A stretch of 64,000 nucleotides of DNA, from assembly GCA_964420995.1 (NCBI GenBank), contig CAYQUX010000009.1, positions 62,001-126,000 on the forward strand, read 5' to 3'. The notes beneath the pieces are model-generated. The model did not search any database and was not told the origin of the DNA. It saw nothing but the letters and a program-made list of their open reading frames with translations. The position numbers were made by a program, and so were the translations under genes. The DNA is from Leptolinea sp964420995. Its GTDB lineage: Bacteria; Chloroflexota; Anaerolineae; Anaerolineales; Anaerolineaceae. Within the stretch, counting starts at the first letter, position 1, and the number at the start of each line of letters is the position of its first letter. This document shows positions 8,242-16,504 of the stretch, in pieces.

Positions 8242-10347
8242 CTATGCGATTTCGTGGGATTTTCGTCGCAGGATGAAATTTTGCCAGTGGATGGATGGAA
8301 CAAAATCCCTGCCAACAGCACTCATGCTCTCCGTTGCCCAGAAATCATCTTTATCTGTCAGTCCAAAATCGGCAGAAAGAGCCTTGATCAATTCCAGCGA
8401 TGTTTCCTTTTTTACAATACTGATCATGTCTTCCGGCGAAAGACTTACCGGGATGGTTACCGTCCATTGCATAAAGGTGGGACGAATGGTCAGGTTATCC
8501 AGTTCCCAGTTGAAAGCCAGGCATAACCGCGAAACTGTTTGATTGAGGACACCGGAAATTTGCCGCTGAAGGATCATGTTTTCAGAACGGGGGATCAAGG
8601 CGACGGTAATGGTTTCTCTGGCTTCCTGTTTGGAAGCAGACTCCAGTTGATTCATGCGTTCGTACAGGTCATCACTTGCAGGCATGGAAGCGGCTGTCTC
8701 AGGTTCAACGGTTTCCACTTCTTCCACTGCTTCTGAGGGATGTTCCTTAACCGGTTCTGGATTCAAGTTGAACCGTTCCAGCAGGGGTGATGTCCCCGGG
8801 ATGCCCTCACTGTCACCCTCCCCATTGGTACGGGTTTCCAGGAGACTTGCAACCGGCATTTCTGCCAGTTCTTCAACTTGTGATACGCAGGGGGTCTCGT
8901 CTGGTTCTTCAGGGAAAATCGCGTTGTCTGAAGCAACAGCCGGCTCAAGGGAAGCGGGTTCAGAAAGCTCGACAGCCGGCTTGGGAAGAATTTCAGAAGC
9001 GAATTCCTCGTTCTGCCCCATGTGGGCAAATGGTTGGGTGATCTCAACATTTAAAGGAGTCGATGCGGGAACGGGAGCTTCAAGGGATATGGGTTGAATG
9101 TCATCCAGTTCGGTCACATCCGTCTTGGAGGATAACAGGGAAACCGGTTGGAAGGTCCCCAGATCAAAATCATTTTCCGGTAAGGTGGGTATGCTTTCTA
9201 CGGGGGGGTCAACGGGTTCTGGCTGTGATGATTCGCCTGATGGTACTACCGGGATATTGGGAGATTCTCCCTCTGATTCGGCTTCCCTTTCGACAGAAAT
9301 GTTTGCCGAATTCTGTTGAGCCGACGTGACCTTGCTCAACAGCTCATTCAGTTCTTCAAATGATGGAGAATCTTGTTGGATGGGTTGTTCATCCTCTGGA
9401 AATCTTTCCATTGCGGGTTGAACGGGGGTGTTAAACTCCGGCAGGTCGGCTTCCTTGAACCATTCCACAGGGAAATGATTCTTGATGATGCGGGTTGGTT
9501 CTTCCGCGGGGGTCTCTCCGAGTATTTCGTGCAACCTGGGTGGTTCCGAGGTCTCCAGATAACCGGGTTCAATTCGAGGGGCGGCTGTGGTTGGTTTTTC
9601 CATAAGCGCAGAGATATCTCTGGCCAGCTTGAGAGTCTGTGATCGTACTTTTGTAATCGGGGTTTGCGGCAGGAAAAGCAGGGCGAGTACGGCATTTTCC
9701 GCCGCCGATGACGCGTACATCATCCATTCCTGCCCGGTCACCAGGTCTTTTACATAGCGCATCAGGTCAGTTGAATCTGCCGGACTCCAAAACCGGGCGA
9801 TGGACGCCGTAACCTGTTGCTGAAGAGCGGTGCTGGTTTCAGGTGTGCAGGCGACCACCATACCATTTTGCACGATCATTCCGTTGGACGCAGCCGTCTC
9901 ATGGATGCCGGCTTGAAAGGCGTCCCACCAGGAATCGGATTTGCGAGGTGAAACAGTCAACTCCGGTTCAACAACCTGATTGCCCTTTTTATCAATCACG
10001 GCTCTCACCTGCTCGGCCAGCACAGACGCGTCAAACGGCCGTGGAATAAATCCTTCGGCTTGAATATCCTTCAATGGATTGATATCTGTGCGGTTTTCCG
10101 GTGGAACCAGCAGAAGCGCCACTTCCGGAAAATCGTCTTTTAGGCGTAAAAAAACCTGGCGGGGTTCGGGTTCGAGAAATGAACAGTCAAAAATGACCGC
10201 CTGATAGACTTTTTCCTGCAGGGTTTGCCAGATTTCGCTTCCATTATCAACCAGCAAACAATGAAAGTCCGGGTCAGCCTCCAGAGTCAGCCGGATTAAT
10301 TCCCCAAATGGTCCGGAAGGTGTCGCGATCAGAACATCCAACGGCAT
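8242..10347 (-). CDS. Receiver-domain protein with C-terminal inactive IS200-like (HUH) fold
   Basis: A 701-residue protein with three parts. Residues 1-118 are a response-regulator receiver: the phospho-acceptor Asp is D54 (VIFDCS), but the conserved Lys of the KPF motif is Arg (IPRPF, R103). Residues about 135-245 may be a roadblock-like alpha/beta domain (weak). Residues about 255-575 are an acidic, Pro/Glu-rich linker. Residues 579-701 resemble the Y1 transposase fold of IS200/IS605 TnpA by eye: RLCLAFNWELDNLTI, a TVTIPVSLSPEDMISIVKKE strand-helix and FWATESMSAVG. The HUH motif position reads TFMQW and no catalytic Tyr is found, so it should not cut DNA. It precedes polA by 47 bases. Role unknown. 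Confidence 0.65.
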   Translation of the reverse strand: MPLDVLIATPSGPFGELIRLTLEADPDFHCLLVDNGSEIWQTLQEKVYQAVIFDCSFLEPEPRQVFLRLKDDFPEVALLLVPPENRTDINPLKDIQAEGFIPRPFDASVLAEQVRAVIDKKGNQVVEPELTVSPRKSDSWWDAFQAGIHETAASNGMIVQNGMVVACTPETSTALQQQVTASIARFWSPADSTDLMRYVKDLVTGQEWMMYASSAAENAVLALLFLPQTPITKVRSQTLKLARDISALMEKPTTAAPRIEPGYLETSEPPRLHEILGETPAEEPTRIIKNHFPVEWFKEADLPEFNTPVQPAMERFPEDEQPIQQDSPSFEELNELLSKVTSAQQNSANISVEREAESEGESPNIPVVPSGESSQPEPVDPPVESIPTLPENDFDLGTFQPVSLLSSKTDVTELDDIQPISLEAPVPASTPLNVEITQPFAHMGQNEEFASEILPKPAVELSEPASLEPAVASDNAIFPEEPDETPCVSQVEELAEMPVASLLETRTNGEGDSEGIPGTSPLLERFNLNPEPVKEHPSEAVEEVETVEPETAASMPASDDLYERMNQLESASKQEARETITVALIPRSENMILQRQISGVLNQTVSRLCLAFNWELDNLTIRPTFMQWTVTIPVSLSPEDMISIVKKETSLELIKALSADFGLTDKDDFWATESMSAVGRDFVPSIHWQNFILRRKSHEIA

Positions 10348-10394
10348 ATGTAGAGTGTATCACGAAATGAAAATGGCGAATCGGCCTGCTTGCA

Positions 10395-10949
10395 TCAACG
10401 TAGGAGCTTTTCCGCCCAGAATATCAGCAGGGTGATGATAAATGATGCCATCCCCAGCACAATTAGCATCAGACCTGTACTGTAGAGTGATTCTGAATTA
10501 TCTTGATTCTGTTCAAGGACGGCCTCGGAAGGATGCAGGGGATCATAGTACAGGGTGACCGGGCTTCCCGGGGTGTACCGATTGGCGATTTGCTGCGCCT
10601 CGATACGGGAATACTCATGCGTTCTAAACGATATCCTGAAACCTGTGTAGCTCCTGCCAACACAGGTATATTGGTAGCGAACCAATGGAGTAAAGATTGT
10701 CCGGTTGGTTTGCGGATTAATGGCGCTGTGCTCCTGAATCTCACTGCTGATCACCACTCCCTGGGTGGGCAGCCATGATGCGGTAACAGGTTCATTACGT
10801 CTTTTTTGCCAGGCCAGCACCAGCAGGGCGCATCCCGACCCGCCGGCCAGGATGGCGATCACCAGTGGAATTAAAGTTCCCGGATTAATTGAGCTCAAGG
10901 TTTCACCGCCGAAACGTAGTATCACGCTAATTATAGATTCATTTCCCAT
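10395..10949 (-). CDS. DUF3592-family membrane protein
   Basis: A 184-residue protein with one hydrophobic segment near residues 24-47 and another near the C-terminus (about 158-178). The region between carries the DUF3592 pattern: PTQGVVISSEIQ, PLVRYQYTCVGRSYTG, then YTPGSPVTLYYDPLHPSEA. The extracytoplasmic domain is of unknown function. It is transcribed away from wecC, sharing a 75-base intergenic region. The start ATG is the first in frame. Confidence 0.75.
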   Translation of the reverse strand: MGNESIISVILRFGGETLSSINPGTLIPLVIAILAGGSGCALLVLAWQKRRNEPVTASWLPTQGVVISSEIQEHSAINPQTNRTIFTPLVRYQYTCVGRSYTGFRISFRTHEYSRIEAQQIANRYTPGSPVTLYYDPLHPSEAVLEQNQDNSESLYSTGLMLIVLGMASFIITLLIFWAEKLLR

Positions 10950-10962
10950 CTCCGACAGGACT

Positions 10963-10990
10963 TTGCACGCTTTATTAAGTATGGGATAAT
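10963..10990 (+). promoter_or_regulatory. Likely promoter of the wecC-wecB-glycosyltransferase operon
   Basis: TTGCAC (10963-10968) and GATAAT (10985-10990) with a 16-base spacer lie in the divergent region 35 bases before the GTG start of wecC. Two mismatches to consensus in total. Confidence 0.55.
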
Positions 10991-11024
10991 TCTACATACA
11001 GTAAATTTACCATCAGGTGACTCC

Positions 11025-12302
11025 GTGAACTTCAATAAAATCTGTATTCTGGGATTGGGTTATATCGGCCTGCCGACAGCCAGCACTTTTGCCACGAATG
11101 GCGTAAAGGTCGTTGGTGTGGATGTCAATCCGCAAATCATTGAAACCCTGCAATCCGGTGAATTGCATATCTATGAACCCGGTTTGCGCGAACTGGTGCA
11201 GAAAGCCGTAAAGAATGGAAATTTGACTGTTCAACCGAAACCCGAAGAAGCTGACGCGTTCATCATCGCGGTTCCCACACCCTTCTTCGGCGAGAAAAAA
11301 GCGGATATGAGTTTTGTTTCCTCTGCCGCCAAGGCAATTGTTCCATTTTTGCGTGAAGGTAACCTGGTTGTTCTTGAATCCACATCCCCTCCGCTGACCA
11401 CATCAGGTCTGTTGGCTCCCATTCTGGAGAAGAGCGGTTTGAAGGCCGGGAAGGATTTTAAATTATGCTACTCCCCCGAACGTGTCCTGCCGGGGCAGAT
11501 TTTACGGGAGTTGGTTGAAAACGCCCGCATCATTGGCGGCATCGACGCATCATCGGCACAGGCGGGCCGCGACCTGTATGCCACCTTTGTGAAAGGTGAG
11601 ATCCACCTGACTGACGCGACGACAGCCGAAATGGTCAAATTGATGGAAAACACCTACCGTGATGTAAATATTGCCGTTGCCAACGAGTTTTCCCGGTTGG
11701 CAGACCGGTTTGGAATTGATGTCTGGGAAGCCGTATCACTGGCCAATTTGCATCCTCGCGTCAAGATCCTCAACCCCGGCCCGGGTGTTGGCGGGCATTG
11801 CATCAGCGTGGATCCATGGTTCCTGGTGGAAGCCGCGCCGGATATCACCCCATTAATCCATACCGCCCGCAAGGTGAATGATGGACAACCGCAATTTGTT
11901 GTCAATCTTGTAAAACGCGCGCTGGACTCATTGAAGAATAAACGCGTGGCCGTGCTGGGGCTTTCTTACAAAGCTGATGTGGATGACATGCGTGAAAGTC
12001 CCGCCGTTGAAGCCGCCCATCTGCTGGTGCAGGCAGGCGCGAAGGTGAAAGCCTTCGAGCCGTACAAGACTACAGCCGAAATTCCCGGACTTGAAATGGC
12101 GGCATCACTGGCGGAGGTTTTTGCCGATGCCGACGCCATCCTCGTACTGGTAGCGCATGCCCCTATACGCACACTGGAACCCGAGGTTGTCGCCAAATTG
12201 ACTCCGGCGCGTGTGGTTATTGACACAGTCAATACCTGGCCCGTGGAAAAGTGGACAGCCGCCGGCTTCTCCATGTCCCGCCTTGGTGTTGGGCGATCCT
12301 GA
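11025..12302 (+). CDS. wecC: UDP-N-acetyl-D-mannosamine dehydrogenase (WecC-type)
   Basis: A 425-residue member of the UDP-glucose/GDP-mannose dehydrogenase family, which oxidises a UDP-sugar to a uronic acid with two NAD+. Seen: N-terminal Rossmann motif ILGLGYIGLPTA, the SPERVLPG segment, the catalytic-Cys loop GVGGHCISVDPWF (Cys near 259) and the C-terminal Rossmann motif VAVLGLSYKADVDDMRESP. The neighbouring 2-epimerase gene makes UDP-ManNAc the likely substrate. GTG 11025 is used because AGGTGA lies 5 bases upstream. Product would be UDP-ManNAcA for a surface polysaccharide. Confidence 0.88.
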   Translation: MNFNKICILGLGYIGLPTASTFATNGVKVVGVDVNPQIIETLQSGELHIYEPGLRELVQKAVKNGNLTVQPKPEEADAFIIAVPTPFFGEKKADMSFVSSAAKAIVPFLREGNLVVLESTSPPLTTSGLLAPILEKSGLKAGKDFKLCYSPERVLPGQILRELVENARIIGGIDASSAQAGRDLYATFVKGEIHLTDATTAEMVKLMENTYRDVNIAVANEFSRLADRFGIDVWEAVSLANLHPRVKILNPGPGVGGHCISVDPWFLVEAAPDITPLIHTARKVNDGQPQFVVNLVKRALDSLKNKRVAVLGLSYKADVDDMRESPAVEAAHLLVQAGAKVKAFEPYKTTAEIPGLEMAASLAEVFADADAILVLVAHAPIRTLEPEVVAKLTPARVVIDTVNTWPVEKWTAAGFSMSRLGVGRS

Positions 12303-12325
12303 AGAACCTGACAAGACTGGGCGCA

Positions 12326-13459
12326 TTGAAGACAGTTAAAGTCCTGTCCATATTTGGAACCCGGCCGGAAGCCATCAAGATGGCTCCGGTAGTAAGGTAT
12401 TTGCACGATACGGCAGAGATTGAGTCGCACGTTTGTGTCACCGGTCAGCATCGTGAGATGCTCGATCAGGTGTTGTCCCTCTTCGACATCCATCCGGATG
12501 TCGATCTGAATTTGATGCAACCCAACCAGCAACTGGCCGGGTTGACGTCTGAGATTCTTGTCCATATGGATCCTGTGCTTGAGAAATTTCAGCCGGATTG
12601 GATCCTTGTGCAGGGTGATACCACCACGGCCATGGCTTCGGCGCTGGGAGCTTTTTACCGCCATATCCATGTCGGCCATGTGGAAGCCGGTCTACGCACG
12701 TTTGACAAATGGCAGCCCTTCCCCGAAGAGATCAATCGCCGGGTGATCAGTACGGTGGCAGATCTGCATTTCGCGCCCACGGAATGGAGCCGCAGCAATC
12801 TTTTGCGTGAAGGCGTGACCGAAGAAATGATCAGGGTGACGGGCAACACGGTTGTTGACGCGCTCAAGACCATTGTGGAACGTCCCGCACCCGCAGAAAT
12901 CCGCGATCTATTGACTAATATTGGCATAGGTGCGAAACATGAACTGGTGCTGGTTACCGCGCACCGGCGGGAGAATTTTGGCACTCCACTGGAAAATGTC
13001 TTCCACGCGATCCTTGAACTGGCAAGTTTGTATGAAGAGCGAGTTCAGTTTGTTTATCCGGTTCACCGGAACCCCAATGTTTCCGAACCGGCTCACAGAA
13101 TGCTTGCCGGACGTCCCAATATTCATTTGCTCGAGCCGCTGGAATATCTGCCTTTGGTACACCTGCTGAAGAACGCCCGGCTGGTATTGACCGATTCGGG
13201 CGGTATTCAGGAAGAGGCGGTCAGTCTGGGGAAACCCACCCTGGTACTGCGCGAAAAAACCGAACGCCCCGAAGGTCTGGATAGTGGAATTCTTGAACTG
13301 GTTGGAACTGACCCTGTGAAGATTGTTGCCGAATCAAACCGGATTCTTGCAGGATCAGCAGAAGAGATACACCCGAATGCAAAGAACCCATTCGGAGACG
13401 GCCACGCGGCGGAACGAATTGTGAAAGCGATATTGAATTTCAAGGAGCCATCCGGTTGA
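12326..13459 (+). CDS. wecB: UDP-N-acetylglucosamine 2-epimerase
   Basis: A 377-residue non-hydrolysing epimerase converting UDP-GlcNAc to UDP-ManNAc. Motifs: SIFGTRPEAIKMAPV at the N-terminus, CVTGQHREML, HVEAGLRT, THRREN-type AHRRENFG, and DSGGIQEEAVSLGKP near the C-terminus. The frame is open to a GTG at 12251 inside wecC, but TTG 12326 gives the standard family N-terminus (LKTVKVLSIFGTRPE) and length; the true start is not certain since no clear Shine-Dalgarno is seen. It feeds the upstream dehydrogenase. Confidence 0.9.
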   Translation: MKTVKVLSIFGTRPEAIKMAPVVRYLHDTAEIESHVCVTGQHREMLDQVLSLFDIHPDVDLNLMQPNQQLAGLTSEILVHMDPVLEKFQPDWILVQGDTTTAMASALGAFYRHIHVGHVEAGLRTFDKWQPFPEEINRRVISTVADLHFAPTEWSRSNLLREGVTEEMIRVTGNTVVDALKTIVERPAPAEIRDLLTNIGIGAKHELVLVTAHRRENFGTPLENVFHAILELASLYEERVQFVYPVHRNPNVSEPAHRMLAGRPNIHLLEPLEYLPLVHLLKNARLVLTDSGGIQEEAVSLGKPTLVLREKTERPEGLDSGILELVGTDPVKIVAESNRILAGSAEEIHPNAKNPFGDGHAAERIVKAILNFKEPSG

Positions 13460-14502
13460 TGGAATTATCTGTTGAAGAACGTCAGGACCGGGGGGTCTTT
13501 ATTCTACCGAAATTGAATGGTCTGGGTGGACCGGCTTCCTTCCGAAGCCGGCTGGTGCGTGGATTGGCCGATAAAGGGATTGTTGAAGTGGAATCACCGG
13601 ACGACCCCTTATGCGGGGCGGTACTGGTAATCGGCGGAACGCGCGACCTGGCAACCTTGCTTAAAGCACGGCGCAAAGGCTTGCGTATAGTCCAACGCTT
13701 GAACGGGATGAATTGGATCCACCGTAAAATGCGGGTGCCCCTGGATTATTTTATCCGCTGCGAGATCAACAACCTGGTATTGCGCTTCATCCGCCGTAAT
13801 CTGGCAGACCGCATTGTCTACCAGAGTCAATTTGCCAGCAAATGGTGGCAAACGGTTTGCGGATCAACACGCGCGCCACACATGGTCACGTATAACGGGG
13901 TGGATTTGAGTGATTTCTCGCCACAGGGTTCCGAAGTACCCCCGGCAGATTTCTACCGTCTTTTGATGGTGGAAGCCCATATTGGCGGCGGGTATGAGCG
14001 GGGTCTGGATACCGCCGTTCGGCTGACCCAGCTATTAAATCACCAGGCTGACCGCCCGGTACGCTTGATGGTGGCTGGCAATGTGCCTGACCATTTGAAA
14101 ACCTACTGGTCGCGACAGTCCGGGGGAATGGTGGACTGGGCTGGCGTGGTCCCGGGCGACAGGATCGCCGCAATGGATCGATCTGCCCATATGCTGTTTT
14201 CCGCGGATCTTAATGCTGCCTGCCCGAACGCGGTTATCGAAGCCCTGGCCTGTGGACTGCCTGTGCTGGCTTTTGCCACGGGTTCATTGCCCGAGATCAT
14301 TTCGGGTAACGCGGGTTTGGTTGTCCCGTATGGTTCTAACTACTGGAATCTGGAGCAACCGGATATCGCGGGGCTGGCAAAAGCGGGCATGGAAATTCTC
14401 GCCCGCCAGGGGGATTTTCGACCATCGGCACGACAGAAAGCGGAGGAAGCCTACAGCCTCTCCCGCATGGTTGACCAGTATATCCAGGCTTTATTTGGTT
14501 GA
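13459..14502 (+). CDS. Glycosyltransferase, GT4-like
   Basis: A 347-residue GT-B type enzyme. The C-terminal nucleotide-sugar domain has the family pattern: LMVAGNVPDHLKTYW, WAGVVPGDRIAAMDRSAHMLFSAD, then NAVIEALACGLPVLAFATGSLPEII, including the EALACG glutamate. The N-terminal acceptor domain is diverged. ATG 13459 overlaps the wecB stop (TGATG), and AAGGAG sits about 11 bases before it; TTG 13456 is an alternative. Third gene of the UDP-ManNAcA operon, so it probably transfers a sugar into the same polysaccharide; donor and acceptor are unknown. Confidence 0.82.
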   Translation: MELSVEERQDRGVFILPKLNGLGGPASFRSRLVRGLADKGIVEVESPDDPLCGAVLVIGGTRDLATLLKARRKGLRIVQRLNGMNWIHRKMRVPLDYFIRCEINNLVLRFIRRNLADRIVYQSQFASKWWQTVCGSTRAPHMVTYNGVDLSDFSPQGSEVPPADFYRLLMVEAHIGGGYERGLDTAVRLTQLLNHQADRPVRLMVAGNVPDHLKTYWSRQSGGMVDWAGVVPGDRIAAMDRSAHMLFSADLNAACPNAVIEALACGLPVLAFATGSLPEIISGNAGLVVPYGSNYWNLEQPDIAGLAKAGMEILARQGDFRPSARQKAEEAYSLSRMVDQYIQALFG

Positions 14503-14509
14503 AAATACC

Positions 14510-15025
14510 CTATTTGGGCGGTTCAATTCCGTTCAACAGCACGCCGTCCTGCCCCCGGCTGATCTCCCAGGGGTAGACGATATACGCGTCTGTCGTGGCC
14601 GCGAAGTAATCCGGTCTGACATTGCCGAAAAGGTTCCGGTAGGGATTGAAATGCAAAACGCATGTGAAGGGCGCGCCTCCCGCGCCTGATATGCGGTTCT
14701 TCACCGCCGTAATGGTTCGTCCGGAGCCCCAGACGTCATCCACTACCAGAATTCGTTTATCACGTAAAAGGTTGTCATCAGGAAATTGAAGGAATTTTGG
14801 CCATACCCTCAGCCGGGCGTGTTCTTTTTCCCCCTCAATCTCGGCCGGGAAGTCAACGGCGGCAGTCAGAATGGTTCCCAATCCAAGCGCCTCAGCCAGC
14901 AGGCCGCCCGGTACAATCCCCCCGCGGGTAATCATCAACATGGCATCGAATTCCGATTCGATTTGTGGAATAATATGATCAACGAGTTGGTCAATATCCT
15001 GCCAGGTGAGAATTTCCCGCCGCAT
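14510..15025 (-). CDS. Purine-type phosphoribosyltransferase
   Basis: A 171-residue type I PRTase. The PRPP-binding motif is ILVVDDVWGSGRTI (residues about 91-104) and the N-terminal DAMLMITRGGIVPGGLLAE loop fits the xanthine/hypoxanthine group. The C-terminal substrate hood (PDYFAATTDAYIVYPWE) resembles archaeal/Gpt-like salvage enzymes. Reaction: base plus PRPP to nucleotide. Which base it uses cannot be read from sequence. It is convergent with the glycosyltransferase, with 7 bases between stops. Confidence 0.8.
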   Translation of the reverse strand: MRREILTWQDIDQLVDHIIPQIESEFDAMLMITRGGIVPGGLLAEALGLGTILTAAVDFPAEIEGEKEHARLRVWPKFLQFPDDNLLRDKRILVVDDVWGSGRTITAVKNRISGAGGAPFTCVLHFNPYRNLFGNVRPDYFAATTDAYIVYPWEISRGQDGVLLNGIEPPK

Positions 15026-15091
15026 ATGATCTTCCTTTACTTGTCACAATGATGCAAAATTATAGCAGTTTCCCGGTTGATTTTTTCGGGC

Positions 15092-15121
15092 TTTAACAAA
15101 ATCCTGTATACCTTTGATAAT
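15092..15121 (+). promoter_or_regulatory. Possible promoter for a leaderless transcript
   Basis: TTTAAC (15092-15097) and GATAAT (15116-15121) are 18 bases apart. The expected start is at or next to ATG 15128, and no Shine-Dalgarno precedes that ATG, so the following gene may be translated from a leaderless mRNA. Confidence 0.35.
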
Positions 15122-15127
15122 ACCATT

Positions 15128-16402
15128 ATGATCACGATTAAAGACCTTGAAACTCTAAACGAAATTAAGCTGCCACTTCCGGGGGCAGACCTGGTCTACC
15201 CCGATTACAACGGACACGGGCTGGTGAATATCCCTTCGTCCATCTGTCGTTGGTTTGGTGTTCCGCAGATCGGCGCGATGCCGCTTGCCAATGATTATGC
15301 AAAGATGGCTGGCCGCTTTGACCGGGTGGTTGTACTGGTCATGGACGGGTTGGGATGGTTGAGCTTGCAGGACTATCTACGGTCTTTCCCCCGTGAATTT
15401 AACTTCTGGATTGAGCTGCTTGAAAAAGACCAGTTGCATCCTCTCACAAGTATTTCTCCCAGCACAACCGCTGCCGCGCTGACAACATTAAACACAGGAA
15501 AGACTCCCGTCGAACATGGGAACCTGGCCTATGAACTCTGGCTGAAGGAATATGGCGTGGTGGCCAACATGATCCTGCACGCGCCCATGACGTTCCATGG
15601 TGAAGCGGGTAGTCTGAAACGCGCCAGCTTCAAACCGGAGGATTTCCTGCCATGCATCACTCTGGACACACATTTAATATCCCATGGCATTCGGGTGCAG
15701 GCTTTGCATCCGTATCCCATCGCTCAATCCAGCCTGACGGCCATGCTTTTTCCGGAAGGCAGGCATCATGGCTATCACTCACTGGGCGACCTTTTTTACC
15801 GTATCCATGATTTTATGGAAAGCAAGGCAGACACCCCTGCCTATCTTTTTGCTTATTGGAGTGAGGTGGATGAGCTTTCTCATCTCTATTCTCCCGCGGA
15901 TATTCGTGTGCGTCAGGCGCTTCAGGATTTCACCCGATACCTGTCAGACCTGGTGAATGGTTTTATCAACAAACGCGGCGGGCCGCGAACTCTTCTGCTG
16001 ATCACAGCCGATCATGGGCAAATATCCACCCCGCACCGCGAGGAATATGACATAAAAAGCAAGTATGACCTGGTGGATTGCCTGACCATCCTGCCCACAG
16101 GTGAGAATCGCCTTCCCTTCCTGCATGTTGTTCCCGGTCAAGAGGAGCGGATCAGGAAACTGGTTGAGTTGTACTGGCCTGGAGAGTTCTCCCTGCTGAA
16201 AGCCAATGATGTACTGGCACATGGTCTATTTGGCAGCGGTGAGGTTTATAAAAAGACCAGAAGCCGCCTGGGAGATCTGGTGGTTTTTCCCCGGGGATCT
16301 TCCTACTGGTGGTGGGCGAATAAAGAGACCCGCCTGCTTGGCCGTCATGGCGGATTAAGCCGGGAGGAAATGATCGTTCCGTTGGGACTGGTGGAGGTAT
16401 AA
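15128..16402 (+). CDS. Alkaline-phosphatase-superfamily phosphodiesterase/nucleotide pyrophosphatase
   Basis: A 424-residue enzyme of the type I phosphodiesterase/nucleotide pyrophosphatase group. Metal and nucleophile landmarks: VVLVMDGLGWLSLQ, SPSTTAAALTTLNTGKTPVEHG (the TT nucleophile region), the FAYWSEVDELSH aspartate/histidine pair, and LLITADHGQ. No signal peptide is seen, unusual for a family often exported. Substrate unknown. The frame is open upstream to TTG 15077; ATG 15128 gives the better N-terminus. A strong hairpin follows the stop. Confidence 0.82.
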   Translation: MITIKDLETLNEIKLPLPGADLVYPDYNGHGLVNIPSSICRWFGVPQIGAMPLANDYAKMAGRFDRVVVLVMDGLGWLSLQDYLRSFPREFNFWIELLEKDQLHPLTSISPSTTAAALTTLNTGKTPVEHGNLAYELWLKEYGVVANMILHAPMTFHGEAGSLKRASFKPEDFLPCITLDTHLISHGIRVQALHPYPIAQSSLTAMLFPEGRHHGYHSLGDLFYRIHDFMESKADTPAYLFAYWSEVDELSHLYSPADIRVRQALQDFTRYLSDLVNGFINKRGGPRTLLLITADHGQISTPHREEYDIKSKYDLVDCLTILPTGENRLPFLHVVPGQEERIRKLVELYWPGEFSLLKANDVLAHGLFGSGEVYKKTRSRLGDLVVFPRGSSYWWWANKETRLLGRHGGLSREEMIVPLGLVEV

Positions 16403-16405
16403 AAC

Positions 16406-16440
16406 AAGCCTCCCCCATTTGGTTATTTTGGGGGAGGCTT
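16406..16440. terminator. Hairpin terminator between convergent genes
   Basis: Perfect 11-bp inverted repeat AAGCCTCCCCC / GGGGGAGGCTT around a T-rich loop, between the convergent phosphodiesterase and bactofilin-like genes. There is no long T run on either side, so efficiency is uncertain. Confidence 0.6.
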
Positions 16441-16504
16441 GAAATGGCAGGCTCAGCCCGATTTTTTAAGTACATGCCAGGTCAAATACCTGTCATGTAT
16501 TTTC

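Noticed and set aside
8464..8478. Active IS200/IS605 transposase
   Set aside because: Both HUH histidines and the Tyr are missing, there are no hairpin ends or TnpB, and the domain is fused to a receiver protein.
12251..12325. Longer wecB start at GTG 12251
   Set aside because: It overlaps wecC by 52 bases and adds residues (MDSRRLLHVPPWCW) unlike the family; TTG 12326 gives the standard N-terminus.
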